Part shown: positions 33,806-41,877 of the stretch, piece by piece
Numbering within the stretch: position 1 is the first letter of the stretch
How the letters are laid out: each line of letters opens with the position of its first letter
Assembly: GCF_009177095.1 (NCBI RefSeq)
Contig: NZ_AP021861.1
Coordinates: 5,748,501-5,812,500 of the forward strand
Source: Lacipirellula parvula
GTDB taxonomy: Bacteria; Planctomycetota; Planctomycetia; Pirellulales; Lacipirellulaceae
Direction of reading: 5' to 3'
Length of the DNA stretch: 64,000 nt
The notes under the pieces: model-generated
Seen by the model: only the letters and a program-made list of their open reading frames with translations
What the model was told of the DNA's origin: nothing
The model's database searches: none
Made by a program: the position numbers and the translations under genes

Positions 33806-34609
33806 ATGCCGATTCGCCGTGCACTAACGCTGATTGAAGTTCTCGTGGTAATCGCCATTATTGGCGTTTTAATTGGCCTGATTCTGCCAGCCGTGGAAAT
33901 GTCGCGTGAGTCGGCCCGTCGTACCACATGTGCCAACAATATGCGGCAATTGGGTATAGCCGCCAAGCTCCATCTTGATGCGCACCAGACGTTTCCGACT
34001 GGCGGATGGGGCCCAGGATGGATGGGGGATCCAGACGCTGGGTTCGGGACGCGTCAGCCGGGGGGATGGGTCTATAACGTTTTGCCGTTCATCGAGCAAC
34101 AATCGCTCCGCGAACAAGGAACTCGGCAAGCGCAACAAGAAAAACGAATTGCGATTGCAGCTGTGATGGCTACGCCGCTTGAAAGTTTTACTTGCCCTAG
34201 CCGTCGATTGCCTCGGCCCTATCCATTCCAAGGCGATCGAACTTTGAAGAATGCGATAGCTCCGGAGAAATGCGCCAAGAGCGATTATGCCGTCAATTCG
34301 AAAGTGTCCTATGAGAAGTCAGAGGTCATCGCCAGTGAAGTGCAGTTGCGCGGTCGAGGCATGAGTAATACGGTTTTTGCCGGCGAGAAGTCCGTCGCTT
34401 CGGATCACTACGTCGACGGGGCCGCCGCTGGGGATCAAAGAGCGATGTATCTCGGCGCCTGCGATGACGTCGGTCGAGCGCCCGGTGGAAATCCGCGGCA
34501 AGATAGCGGCGGCGGCAGCGGTTTTGGAAGCAGCCATCCGTCTGGATGCAATTTCGTCTATTGCGATGGATCGGTACGCTATATCAGCTACGACGAGTCG
34601 TTGGAATAA
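33806..34609 (+). CDS. DUF1559 prepilin-type protein
   Basis: 267 residues. The N-terminus is a type IV pilin-like methylation segment, RRALTLIEVLVVIAIIGVLI, with Glu at +5 and a short leader before Leu. This is followed by the family hallmarks RRTTCANNMRQLGIA, then LPFIEQQ, CPSRR and a C-terminal H-x9-DG motif (HPSGCNFVYCDGSVRYISYD). DUF1559 proteins are hugely expanded in planctomycetes and thought to form pseudopilus-like structures outside the inner membrane after prepilin peptidase cleavage. A second copy is at 35961. Confidence 0.92.
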   Translation: MPIRRALTLIEVLVVIAIIGVLIGLILPAVEMSRESARRTTCANNMRQLGIAAKLHLDAHQTFPTGGWGPGWMGDPDAGFGTRQPGGWVYNVLPFIEQQSLREQGTRQAQQEKRIAIAAVMATPLESFTCPSRRLPRPYPFQGDRTLKNAIAPEKCAKSDYAVNSKVSYEKSEVIASEVQLRGRGMSNTVFAGEKSVASDHYVDGAAAGDQRAMYLGACDDVGRAPGGNPRQDSGGGSGFGSSHPSGCNFVYCDGSVRYISYDESLE

Positions 34610-34678
34610 CACAGCCCTGTGAGCCAACTGAGTCGATTGGTCGATTTGCCGGCGAGTAAGCGCAAGGGAGAGTGGAAA

Positions 34679-35812
34679 ATGGCAGGGCGTGAGTTTTCCC
34701 GCTTGGAGGAGTGCTACGCACGCGGTTCGCAACTGGCGCATCGTGAGAGGAACTATCCCTACGCGCACGAGCTGTTTACGCAATGCGTTATTGCAGCACC
34801 AGGAAATCCTCAATATGCGGACGCGTTCCTGCAGAACCTGCGCCGCCTCTTTCCCCGTAAGCAAAGCCCCGCTTGGCAAGCCATTGCAAAGCGCCGTAAC
34901 GTTCCGCTCAAGAAGAAGCTGGCGGCAGGCGAATGGGAAGACGCAATGCGACTTGGGATCGACCTCTTAAGGCAAGATCCCTGGAATGTGGACGTTCTAC
35001 GGGCCATGGCGACGTCCTGCGAGCATCTTCACTGCAACGAGTCCGAACTTGTCTATCTCAAGCAAGCGTTAAACTCGGCGCCTCGCAACGTGGAGGTAAA
35101 TCGGCATTGCGCTCTTTCGCTAGCACGGATGGGCCAATTCGATCAGGCGATTGCCTGTTGGCATCGCATTGAGTCGATAGCCCCGCGCAATCGAGAGGCC
35201 GCCGAAATGATCTCTCGACTCTGCCAAGAACGATTGCGATATCCTGACGGTAAGCCGTCTGTGGCAGACGCTGCTTCTCGCGGTAGTGCTCCGTGCGCTG
35301 AAGAAGCGGCGCAAGCCATGGAAATGGCGCCTGTTGTGTTGTCGCCCATCGAAACACTAGAGCGCGCTATTGCCCAGGCCCCAAACGCTTCGGAAAATTA
35401 TCTCCGTCTTGCAGAGCTTCATGTCGAACGGGGACGCTATCTGGACGCGCAATCGGTCCTCTATCGCGGGATCAGCAACTGCGGCGAAGTCGCTAAGCTG
35501 GACGAACTGCTTGAGCTTGTTGGGAAACGCTTGAAAGAACAAGAGATTGAGCGACAAGCTCTGGAGGCGATGCGGATTCATGCGAACGATATCGCTCTCC
35601 CAGCCATTCCTTGGCTAGAGCTAACGCTGACTGGAGCGATAGGACTTCTCATACTGCAATTTCTTCCTGACGTTGGAACCAGGATATTGGCTGCGGTAAA
35701 CGTCGCTCAGTGGAGCCGCGGCACATGGGCGATGGCAAACTTTTACGCGCTCTTCGGCTTACTGCTGGTTCGATATCGAGTGGAACTGACTTCACTGTGG
35801 CGAGAGCGATAA
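34679..35812 (+). CDS. TPR-repeat membrane protein
   Basis: 377 residues from ATG 34679, preceded by a strong AGGGAGAG; the frame also opens at GTG 34619. Several TPR units are visible (AHRERNYPYAHELFTQCVIA, then LVYLKQALNSAPRNVEVNRH, ALSLARMGQFDQAIACW, ENYLRLAELHVERGRYLDAQ). Two C-terminal transmembrane helices (ELTLTGAIGLLILQFL and ANFYALFGLLLVRY) place the TPR domain on the cytoplasmic side if the N-terminus is inside. Sits between two DUF1559 genes with short gaps, so probably an assembly or partner protein of these pseudopilins. Confidence 0.75.
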   Translation: MAGREFSRLEECYARGSQLAHRERNYPYAHELFTQCVIAAPGNPQYADAFLQNLRRLFPRKQSPAWQAIAKRRNVPLKKKLAAGEWEDAMRLGIDLLRQDPWNVDVLRAMATSCEHLHCNESELVYLKQALNSAPRNVEVNRHCALSLARMGQFDQAIACWHRIESIAPRNREAAEMISRLCQERLRYPDGKPSVADAASRGSAPCAEEAAQAMEMAPVVLSPIETLERAIAQAPNASENYLRLAELHVERGRYLDAQSVLYRGISNCGEVAKLDELLELVGKRLKEQEIERQALEAMRIHANDIALPAIPWLELTLTGAIGLLILQFLPDVGTRILAAVNVAQWSRGTWAMANFYALFGLLLVRYRVELTSLWRER

Positions 35813-35960
35813 GGCCCATTCGTCGGTCTAGAACTGTCCTATCGCATCGACGTTGTAAGCAAGCGCTGTTCTTGTCTGTCGAGTAGCGCAACTACTTGAA
35901 TTGTGGAAAGCAATAAGTGGATCAGCCGTGATAACAAGAGAACCAGTCGCTGATGACCGA

Positions 35961-36917
35961 ATGGCGCTCACCGTCGTAGCATTGCGGGGATTCACGCTCG
36001 TTGAGCTTCTAATCGTTATCGCCATTATCGGGCTCTTACTGCAGCTAACGTTGCCCGCAGTAGAAATGGCGAGAGAGTCTGCGCGCGGCGCAACGTGTCA
36101 GAATAATCTTCGACAAACGGCCATGGCATTTCAGCTTCACCACGGAGCTCAAGGGCATTTTCCGTCGGGCGGTTGGGGATTCACTTGGGCTCCTGATCCT
36201 GACGGCGGATCCGGAAAAAAGCAACCAGGCGCCTGGGCGTACTCGCTGTTGCCTTATTGCGAACAGCAACAGCTCCATCGGCTTGGGGCGGGAGCCAGCG
36301 AGGCCGACAAACGGGGAGCCAACCGACGACGGATTGAAACGCCCGTCGCTATTTACTACTGTCCCTCCAGACGACTTCCGCGAGCCTATCGTATCAACAC
36401 TGGCATTCCCCATTCGCTTGAGCCGAAGGGCTCTGATCCGTTGGAAGTGGGCGGGCGCATCGACTACGCGGCGAACGGCGGCGGAAAAGGATACCGCTAC
36501 TGGAAAGCGGGGCCTGAAACGATCGCGGAAGCGGATAGGTACGAGTTCTTCGACCCTGCGGACGGGTTCGGCGTGGTTTACCCGAGGAGCGAGATTACAT
36601 TTGCCCAGCTCGTCGACGGCTCATCGAATACTTACTTGGCCGGTGAAAAGTCTCTCGACACTAGGCGATATACGGACGGACTCTCATTGGGCGACGACCA
36701 AGGGCCGTTTGTGTCTGATGATCGAGACAGCGTGCGCTATGCTGGTCCCGGTTACGCGTTGACTCCCGCGCAAGACGCAGAGGAGGACAACACGACGGCT
36801 TTTGGCAGCGCTCATCCGTCCGGATTTTTCATGTCGTTCTGCGACGGATCGGTCCAACGAATTCATTATGACGTCGATTCCGAAGTCCATGCGGCGCGCG
36901 CTAATATTGCCGAATGA
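35961..36917 (+). CDS. DUF1559 prepilin-type protein (second copy)
   Basis: 318 residues from ATG 35961 ([10 protein letters not shown]); an earlier frame from 35901 lacks a good signal. Prepilin segment [20 protein letters not shown] with the +5 Glu, then [36 protein letters not shown] and the terminal [20 protein letters not shown]. Shares the FPxGGWGxxWxxDPDxG block with the copy at 33806, so the two derive from a duplication. The additional middle part (about 150-200) is longer. Confidence 0.92.
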   Translation: MALTVVALRGFTLVELLIVIAIIGLLLQLTLPAVEMARESARGATCQNNLRQTAMAFQLHHGAQGHFPSGGWGFTWAPDPDGGSGKKQPGAWAYSLLPYCEQQQLHRLGAGASEADKRGANRRRIETPVAIYYCPSRRLPRAYRINTGIPHSLEPKGSDPLEVGGRIDYAANGGGKGYRYWKAGPETIAEADRYEFFDPADGFGVVYPRSEITFAQLVDGSSNTYLAGEKSLDTRRYTDGLSLGDDQGPFVSDDRDSVRYAGPGYALTPAQDAEEDNTTAFGSAHPSGFFMSFCDGSVQRIHYDVDSEVHAARANIAE

Positions 36918-36996
36918 AGTCTTCTCCTAGATTGCTGTCGAAGTCCTCGCTACAGCAAGTAAAGTAATTGGTTCATCCTAATTCGAGGGACTGCGA

Positions 36997-38040
36997 TTGA
37001 ATCGGTTAACGCTATTCGTGGTTCAAGCCGGCCTTGGCATCGCTTGGGGATGCCAGGACGTCTCTTTGCTCATCGCCCAGGAGCACGTCATCCCCCATGC
37101 GTCATTGTTTGAGGAGGGGGCTTTCAACGTCAATGACGGCGTTCATGCGACAGAGCGGTTCGTCTATCGAATCTTTAAACCGGATGTGAGACATGACGCT
37201 GGCGCCAAAGAAAAGTTACCTATGCTCGTGTGGTTTCATGGACACGGCCCCTTAGAGTTTTCAACCAACAACCGCGGGCAATTACTCTATGTTCACGAAT
37301 GCGTCTTTTCTCAGTTCGAACGACCTTCCGACTGCCGATGCTATCTATTAGCCGTCCAATGTCCCGACGCATCTCGCATGTGGTTCGGCCATCAGGGCGA
37401 AGACGGCGGAAAACCGCTCATCGAGCCTGGGGAAGCCGTAGCCCGCATCGTGCAAACCCTCTGTGTAACGGAACCAGTAGACTCCGATCGCATCGGTCTC
37501 GTCGGCATCTCAAGCGGTGGCAACGCTGTCTGGGAATTTGCGATGCGTTATCCTGATCTCGTCTCCGCTATTGCACCGACGTCGGCTAGCGGCGGCGACG
37601 TTGCTGCGATCGCTCAGATGAAGAAAGTGCCAGTCTGGGCGTTTCATAACGCCCATGATTCTTCCGATCTCAGGGACGGGACGTTAGCGACCCTGTTCGC
37701 CCTTCAACAAAATGGCGGAGTCGGCTGGTTTACGGAAGTGCTAGGGAAAGATGTTGATCCGCACAATGCGTGGCGCGAGGCATTTTTGGAGCATGGTCTG
37801 TTGCAATGGCTAACGAGTCAGAAGAGAGGTCAAACGCCGCCGCAAAGTCACTGGCAGTTCTGGAAGCATCCCAAGTTCAATTCCCAATGGCTGCTTCCCG
37901 CTTGGGTCTTAATAGCCGCGACAATTACGGTCTATGTTGTCTTGATTCGGCGATCTAAAAGGAAAGCCGCGGAGTTGCCCTGGCCGTTTGATAAAGGCTC
38001 GGGACAAATGCAAATCGGTTCGCCGCCCGAAAACCGCTAG
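36997..38040 (+). CDS. Exported alpha/beta hydrolase (esterase-like) with C-terminal anchor
   Basis: 347 residues from a TTG start behind CGAGGGA. Signal-like N-terminus. Fold markers: oxyanion region LPMLVWFHGHGPLEF, nucleophile elbow GISSGGN (G-x-S-x-G), Asp in HNAHDSSD and a His in VDPHNAW. This matches the PHB-depolymerase/feruloyl-esterase-like or dienelactone-hydrolase-like exported enzymes. A C-terminal transmembrane helix (LLPAWVLIAATITVYVVLI) then basic residues anchors it, resembling the anchors at 26.9 and 30.4 kb. Same-strand neighbour of the DUF1559 group. Substrate unknown. Confidence 0.75.
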   Translation: MNRLTLFVVQAGLGIAWGCQDVSLLIAQEHVIPHASLFEEGAFNVNDGVHATERFVYRIFKPDVRHDAGAKEKLPMLVWFHGHGPLEFSTNNRGQLLYVHECVFSQFERPSDCRCYLLAVQCPDASRMWFGHQGEDGGKPLIEPGEAVARIVQTLCVTEPVDSDRIGLVGISSGGNAVWEFAMRYPDLVSAIAPTSASGGDVAAIAQMKKVPVWAFHNAHDSSDLRDGTLATLFALQQNGGVGWFTEVLGKDVDPHNAWREAFLEHGLLQWLTSQKRGQTPPQSHWQFWKHPKFNSQWLLPAWVLIAATITVYVVLIRRSKRKAAELPWPFDKGSGQMQIGSPPENR

Positions 38041-38069
38041 CATTCAACTAGCGTGCACGCCCGAGAGTT

Positions 38070-38981
38070 TCACTCTTCAAGAACGTCAAAAGAAACACCT
38101 GAAACGCCAGCGCCGACCTGCTTGGGACCAGGAGCGGCGACGATGACGAAGGTATCGCCGGGACTGGCGCCGGCTACGTCAAAGAAACTCATGTCGACGA
38201 AGCGATTCGGAGCCAGAATCTTACTGCCGCGCTCTACTCCGCCGACATGTTTCAAGAATACCTGCCCTGGCGAGACATCGACGTTGTCCAGTCCATCTGT
38301 CATCACTCCGACGCGAAATCGCTTCGGTACGCCAGAACCAACCGTGAACGACCAGCGATCGCATTTGACGCCAAGTTCAGGGGCATCGCCCTTCATGTCG
38401 GGCCCATCCAAGATGCCAATCTTCAAATAAGGAACGACGCTGGTTGCATTCGTTGAATTTTTTACTGGGTAGTTTTTTCCGTCGAACGTATTCCGTCGCT
38501 CGCCATGCTGAGAACGTGGATCGTCCACGAGTGCATACGACCAACCGCCAGCCATCCGAGTACACAGGACATCCCAGTGATTAACAAAGCTGGGCAGAGA
38601 AGCAATGGTTGGGTAGTCTCGTGAACTACTTAGATGCCCATGCCGCGGCAACTCCTCTATGGCAGCATTTGGAGCGGGGCCTGCGTTTGCGTCCGGAAAG
38701 CTGAATCTAGTGGCAAATAAAACATAGCCGTCTTCACCATAGTACCTGTCTCCGTCGCGCTCTATCGCATAGACGTTCTCTTCAGAATTGCTGCGCCACG
38801 GGACGATGTTCTCTTGAGGAAAAAGGTAAGTCGGGTAGAGCGTTCCGCCAATGTCTTCGTGAGACCCAACATAAGAAATCGTCGCTCGAGTCTGTGAAGG
38901 GCCCTTGATTAACCAACGAATTAGCGCCGGCAGAATTATACCAGAAGTAATGATAACAGCCACGACAATCCGTCCGTTCAT
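38070..38981 (-). CDS. Membrane-anchored hypothetical protein
   Basis: 303 residues from ATG 38981, preceded by GGGGAGACG at good spacing; the open frame continues to 39362 into the IS remnant and is not used. One N-terminal transmembrane helix (IVVAVIITSGIILPALIRWL), the rest outside. The C-terminus (about 215-300) is a beta-type domain with FTVGSGVPKRFRVGVMTDG and FDVAGASPGDTFVIVA. Family not recognised. Convergent with the hydrolase gene, 29 bp apart. Confidence 0.65.
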   Translation of the reverse strand: MNGRIVVAVIITSGIILPALIRWLIKGPSQTRATISYVGSHEDIGGTLYPTYLFPQENIVPWRSNSEENVYAIERDGDRYYGEDGYVLFATRFSFPDANAGPAPNAAIEELPRHGHLSSSRDYPTIASLPSFVNHWDVLCTRMAGGWSYALVDDPRSQHGERRNTFDGKNYPVKNSTNATSVVPYLKIGILDGPDMKGDAPELGVKCDRWSFTVGSGVPKRFRVGVMTDGLDNVDVSPGQVFLKHVGGVERGSKILAPNRFVDMSFFDVAGASPGDTFVIVAAPGPKQVGAGVSGVSFDVLEE

Positions 38982-39183
38982 TAATCGTCTCCCCGTCCAC
39001 CTTCTGCACAGCAGGAATAAGAGTAGCTTTAGGCATTTAATAGAATACTGGATTGTCGTATGGGCGACCATCTCCGGATAGAAATGCTGCAAGTAATGCG
39101 AAAATTGTGCAGCGTGGTCGAATTCGCAGCATTGAATCGTTGCGGTGGAGGGTCGGGGAGTGACAATTGCTTTTCTGATTGTT

Positions 39184-39417
39184 TGACGTGCCCCCTTCAA
39201 AAGAGCCCGCGATTGGAGCGAGAATCCGGGTTGTGGGCGCAAGTCGAAGGAGAGCAATCCGATGCTTCGAGGAACGAAGTTCAAGCCGGAAGAGATCATC
39301 TCGAAGCTGCGTGAGGCCGCGGTGGAACTGGCTCGGGGGAAGAAGATTCCCGAATTCTGCAAGCAGATCGGCGTGACGGATCAGACGTACTACCTCTGGA
39401 AGAAGGAGTATGGCGGC
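39184..39417 (+). mobile_element. IS3 left-end remnant, inverted relative to the 17907 copy
   Basis: Begins with the same terminal sequence TGACGTGCCCCCTTCAAAAG as the 17907-19034 element, then a near-identical leader, then the first 52 codons of orfA. Similarity ends at about 39417. Together with the other copy it brackets 20 kb with left ends facing inwards. Confidence 0.8.
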
Positions 39418-39498
39418 TTCCAACCATGACGGTTGGGAGTACCACACTGCTGTCACTTTCGATTTCGCAATCAAGAAATCTCACTGGGAAATTGCTAG
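39262..39498 (+). pseudogene. Truncated IS3 orfA
   Basis: Reads MLRGTKFKPEEIISKLREAA, ..., IGVTDQTYYLWKKEYGG, close to the intact orfA at 18674-18955 for 52 residues, then unrelated sequence to a stop at 39498. HTH is present but the coiled coil and frameshift site are gone. Confidence 0.8.
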
Positions 39499-39910
39499 CT
39501 TGGATTTCACTCTAGGGATGCGAACATTAGATGAATGTCGGTCGAAATAAAGAGGGAAATCTTTGCTTGCAATTTGCACCGCCTGAATCCACTTAGCTTC
39601 TAAGAAAACCTCGGCGAGAAACTATTGCATTTTACAATCCGGACATTAGAACTGGTCATTTCTTCTCCGGCTGCATGCTGTGGACGGCCCACTTTCCTTC
39701 CGATTTCGAAGCTCGTCGCGCACGATGCCGTTCTATTCGCCGAGTTGCGAGCCACTGAACGACAACGGCAGCAAATCCAGAACTGAAACGCCGGCGACGC
39801 AAGCTACGCGACTGTCGCGGTCGAACACAAATGGAATCCCCACTGAAGTACGGTTAGGAGAGCGAGGCACTTAAGCGTAGATCTGGCCGTTTAGGCGAGC
39901 AGGAGATCAG
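39499..39910. other. Intergenic region, no supported gene
   Basis: About 410 bp. A 64-codon frame (39680-39874) is Ser/Arg/Thr-rich and has no support. Probably non-coding, with the promoter of the next gene. Confidence 0.45.
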
Positions 39911-40630
39911 GTGAGCGACAGCCCCAATAAATTCATCCGTGCCTTCTCAATGTTGCTAGAAGCCTATGACTATGCGGCAGACACGCAAAGTACCCTTTGG
40001 GATTTCGCAGTTCCGATTCGCAGCCTGAAGGAATGTGGACTCGATTGGTCTGATTTCCGCTGGTTGGCGCGCAAAGGCTTTGTTAGGCACGCCCAAGAGG
40101 TCACGCTTTTGGGAGACGATGGCAGAGACTTTCGCGCGACTGGCGACCTGACGTTTACCCGTCGCACCTGTTTTGTTTTGACTGAATCAGGGGTGCTCGC
40201 CGCGGCCGGTGCTTGCAATAAGCAGCGCAACGCGGATTCGGTGAATGTCTTTTCGAAGAACTTGGTCGCTAAAAGTCGCCGGCCGTTCGCCGAAGACGAC
40301 GGCCAAGCTGCTGGCCCATCGCTTACGACTCCTCAGCCTCACATCATTCAATGGGACACAAACTCACGCCAGCTTCACATGAACGGCAAGCTCGTGAAGC
40401 GTTTCAAGTGGCCAGCTGCAAACCAGGAAGCTTTACTCAATGCCTTTCAGGAAGAACATTGGCCCCAGCGAATCGATGATCCGCTACCACCTCAGACTGA
40501 CCAGGACCCTAAGCGCCGCCTAGCGGACACGATCAAGTGCCTCAACCGCAAGCAAATCAACCGTCTGTTACAGTTCCACGGGGACGGCACTGGCGAGGGG
40601 GTTATATGGGAAGTGATCGAACCCGCATGA
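39911..40630 (+). CDS. Conserved planctomycete-type hypothetical protein
   Basis: 239 residues from GTG 39911. The N-terminal part has a winged-helix-like pattern (LKECGLDWSDFRWLARKGFV, ..., FTRRTCFVLTESG). The C-terminal part has a distinctive block: IIQWDTNSRQLHMNGKLVKR, then FKWPAANQEALLNAFQEEHW, RIDDPLPP, DPKRRLADTIKCLNRKQ and GDGTGEGVIWE. I have the impression this block recurs in planctomycete genomes next to mobile DNA (recollection, not checked). A DNA-binding function is possible but unproven. Confidence 0.65.
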   Translation: MSDSPNKFIRAFSMLLEAYDYAADTQSTLWDFAVPIRSLKECGLDWSDFRWLARKGFVRHAQEVTLLGDDGRDFRATGDLTFTRRTCFVLTESGVLAAAGACNKQRNADSVNVFSKNLVAKSRRPFAEDDGQAAGPSLTTPQPHIIQWDTNSRQLHMNGKLVKRFKWPAANQEALLNAFQEEHWPQRIDDPLPPQTDQDPKRRLADTIKCLNRKQINRLLQFHGDGTGEGVIWEVIEPA

Positions 40631-40752
40631 CCTGCTTGGCCATATCGGCAGGATCGGATTCTTTTCCAACTTCTGTCCGTAGCGGATAGGTCTAGCCATC
40701 AGTTTAATACCGCAGTGAGCCTCAACCACCGTCGATCGATCATGCTTCCACC

Positions 40753-41655
40753 GTGTCCAAGTTCATTCCAAAAGGCATGGGTTGGATTCCAGACCTGCCA
40801 GACCCACGCGACTTTACTTATCGAAGCACCGCGGTTCTACCGCTTTTGGTGCGGCTAAATCGCACGCAGAGCGAGACGCTACCCGACGAAGTTGACCTAC
40901 GTCGGGATGAAGAAGTCGACTACTTCACCGACGTGGAAGACCAGGGGACGCTCAACAGCTCTGCCGCCTTCGCTGTACTAAGCCTGATCGAGTACTTCGA
41001 GCGTCGAGTACGTGGCCATACGTTCGAGGGCTCCAAGCTCTTTCTCTACAAAGTTACGCGAAATCTACGACAAAAGCGGCCGGCAAACTGCCTAGGGTCG
41101 CATTCTAGGGAGGATACCGGGGCCGATCTACGCACAACTCTCAAGGTGATGACGCGGGTAGGCGCCCCCCCTGAAGAGATCGCTCCCTACGAGATGGAGC
41201 GGTTCGATCAGGAACCAAGCGCGTTTCAGTATGCACTCGCCAGGCCGCTGACTGACGTCAGGTATTTTCGACTCGACGAACCCACTCAAGACGCTTCCAT
41301 TCTGTGGGAAGTGATCACCTCGTTTCTGAGCGCGGGGTTTCCAATCGCTATCGGGTTTCCCGTTCCCACGTCGCTCACCATCGATCCCGATATTCCCTAT
41401 CGGAGCAGCTTGGAACGTATTCGGGGCGGTCAAGCAGTCGTTGCGGTCGGTTACAGAAAAGATCACCTCGGACGGGGGCAGCATGCGATATTAATTCGCA
41501 GCTCATGGGGGAGCCATTGGGGAGACGGTGGGAACGGTTGGCTCCCCTTCACTTATCTGCGAAACCGCATGGCTCGCGACTTGTGGACGCTCATCAGCCC
41601 GCGCTGGCTCGAACCCGGCGAACTGCTTCAGCCAACAGTGAGCACAGTACGCTGA
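40753..41655 (+). CDS. Papain-fold (C1 family) protein with all catalytic residues replaced
   Basis: 300 residues, GTG start. The fold is recognisable by order: propeptide-like GMGWIPDLPDPRDF, PDEVDLR, the active-site helix, DTGADLRTTLKVMTRVGAPP, then GGQAVVAVGYRKD and IRSSWGSHWGDGGNGWLP. The helix reads VEDQGTLNSSAAFA where active enzymes have DQGxCGSCWAF, so Cys is Ser; GGHAV is GGQAV, so His is Gln; RNSWG is RSSWG, so Asn is Ser. It cannot be a cysteine protease of the normal kind. A binding or inhibitor role is more likely. No signal peptide. Next gene is a giant peptidase fusion. Confidence 0.85.
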   Translation: MSKFIPKGMGWIPDLPDPRDFTYRSTAVLPLLVRLNRTQSETLPDEVDLRRDEEVDYFTDVEDQGTLNSSAAFAVLSLIEYFERRVRGHTFEGSKLFLYKVTRNLRQKRPANCLGSHSREDTGADLRTTLKVMTRVGAPPEEIAPYEMERFDQEPSAFQYALARPLTDVRYFRLDEPTQDASILWEVITSFLSAGFPIAIGFPVPTSLTIDPDIPYRSSLERIRGGQAVVAVGYRKDHLGRGQHAILIRSSWGSHWGDGGNGWLPFTYLRNRMARDLWTLISPRWLEPGELLQPTVSTVR

Positions 41656-41877
41656 ATCCGAAGAGTGGCCAAGTCTTGCGTGCGATCTCTGACTTCGACT
41701 CACAACGACAGGCGGTGACGCTCGAGCTTTCAGGAATTGACAAAGAATTCATTCCCGTATCGACCCAACTCTCCCCAATCCAATCCCAAGCAGTTCCGTA
41801 GTGCCCTCTAGCGCGTCCGCCTATGTTTTGAAGGCAAGGGGATCGTCGCATAAGAAACATGGTTACGGAACGCTGTT

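Noticed and set aside
41656-41801. Short frame after the papain-like gene (LRAISDFDSQRQAVTLELSG...)
   Set aside because: Protein-like composition, but no start codon with a ribosome site and no family. May be a frameshifted or relic tail of the papain-like protein; left out as a gene.
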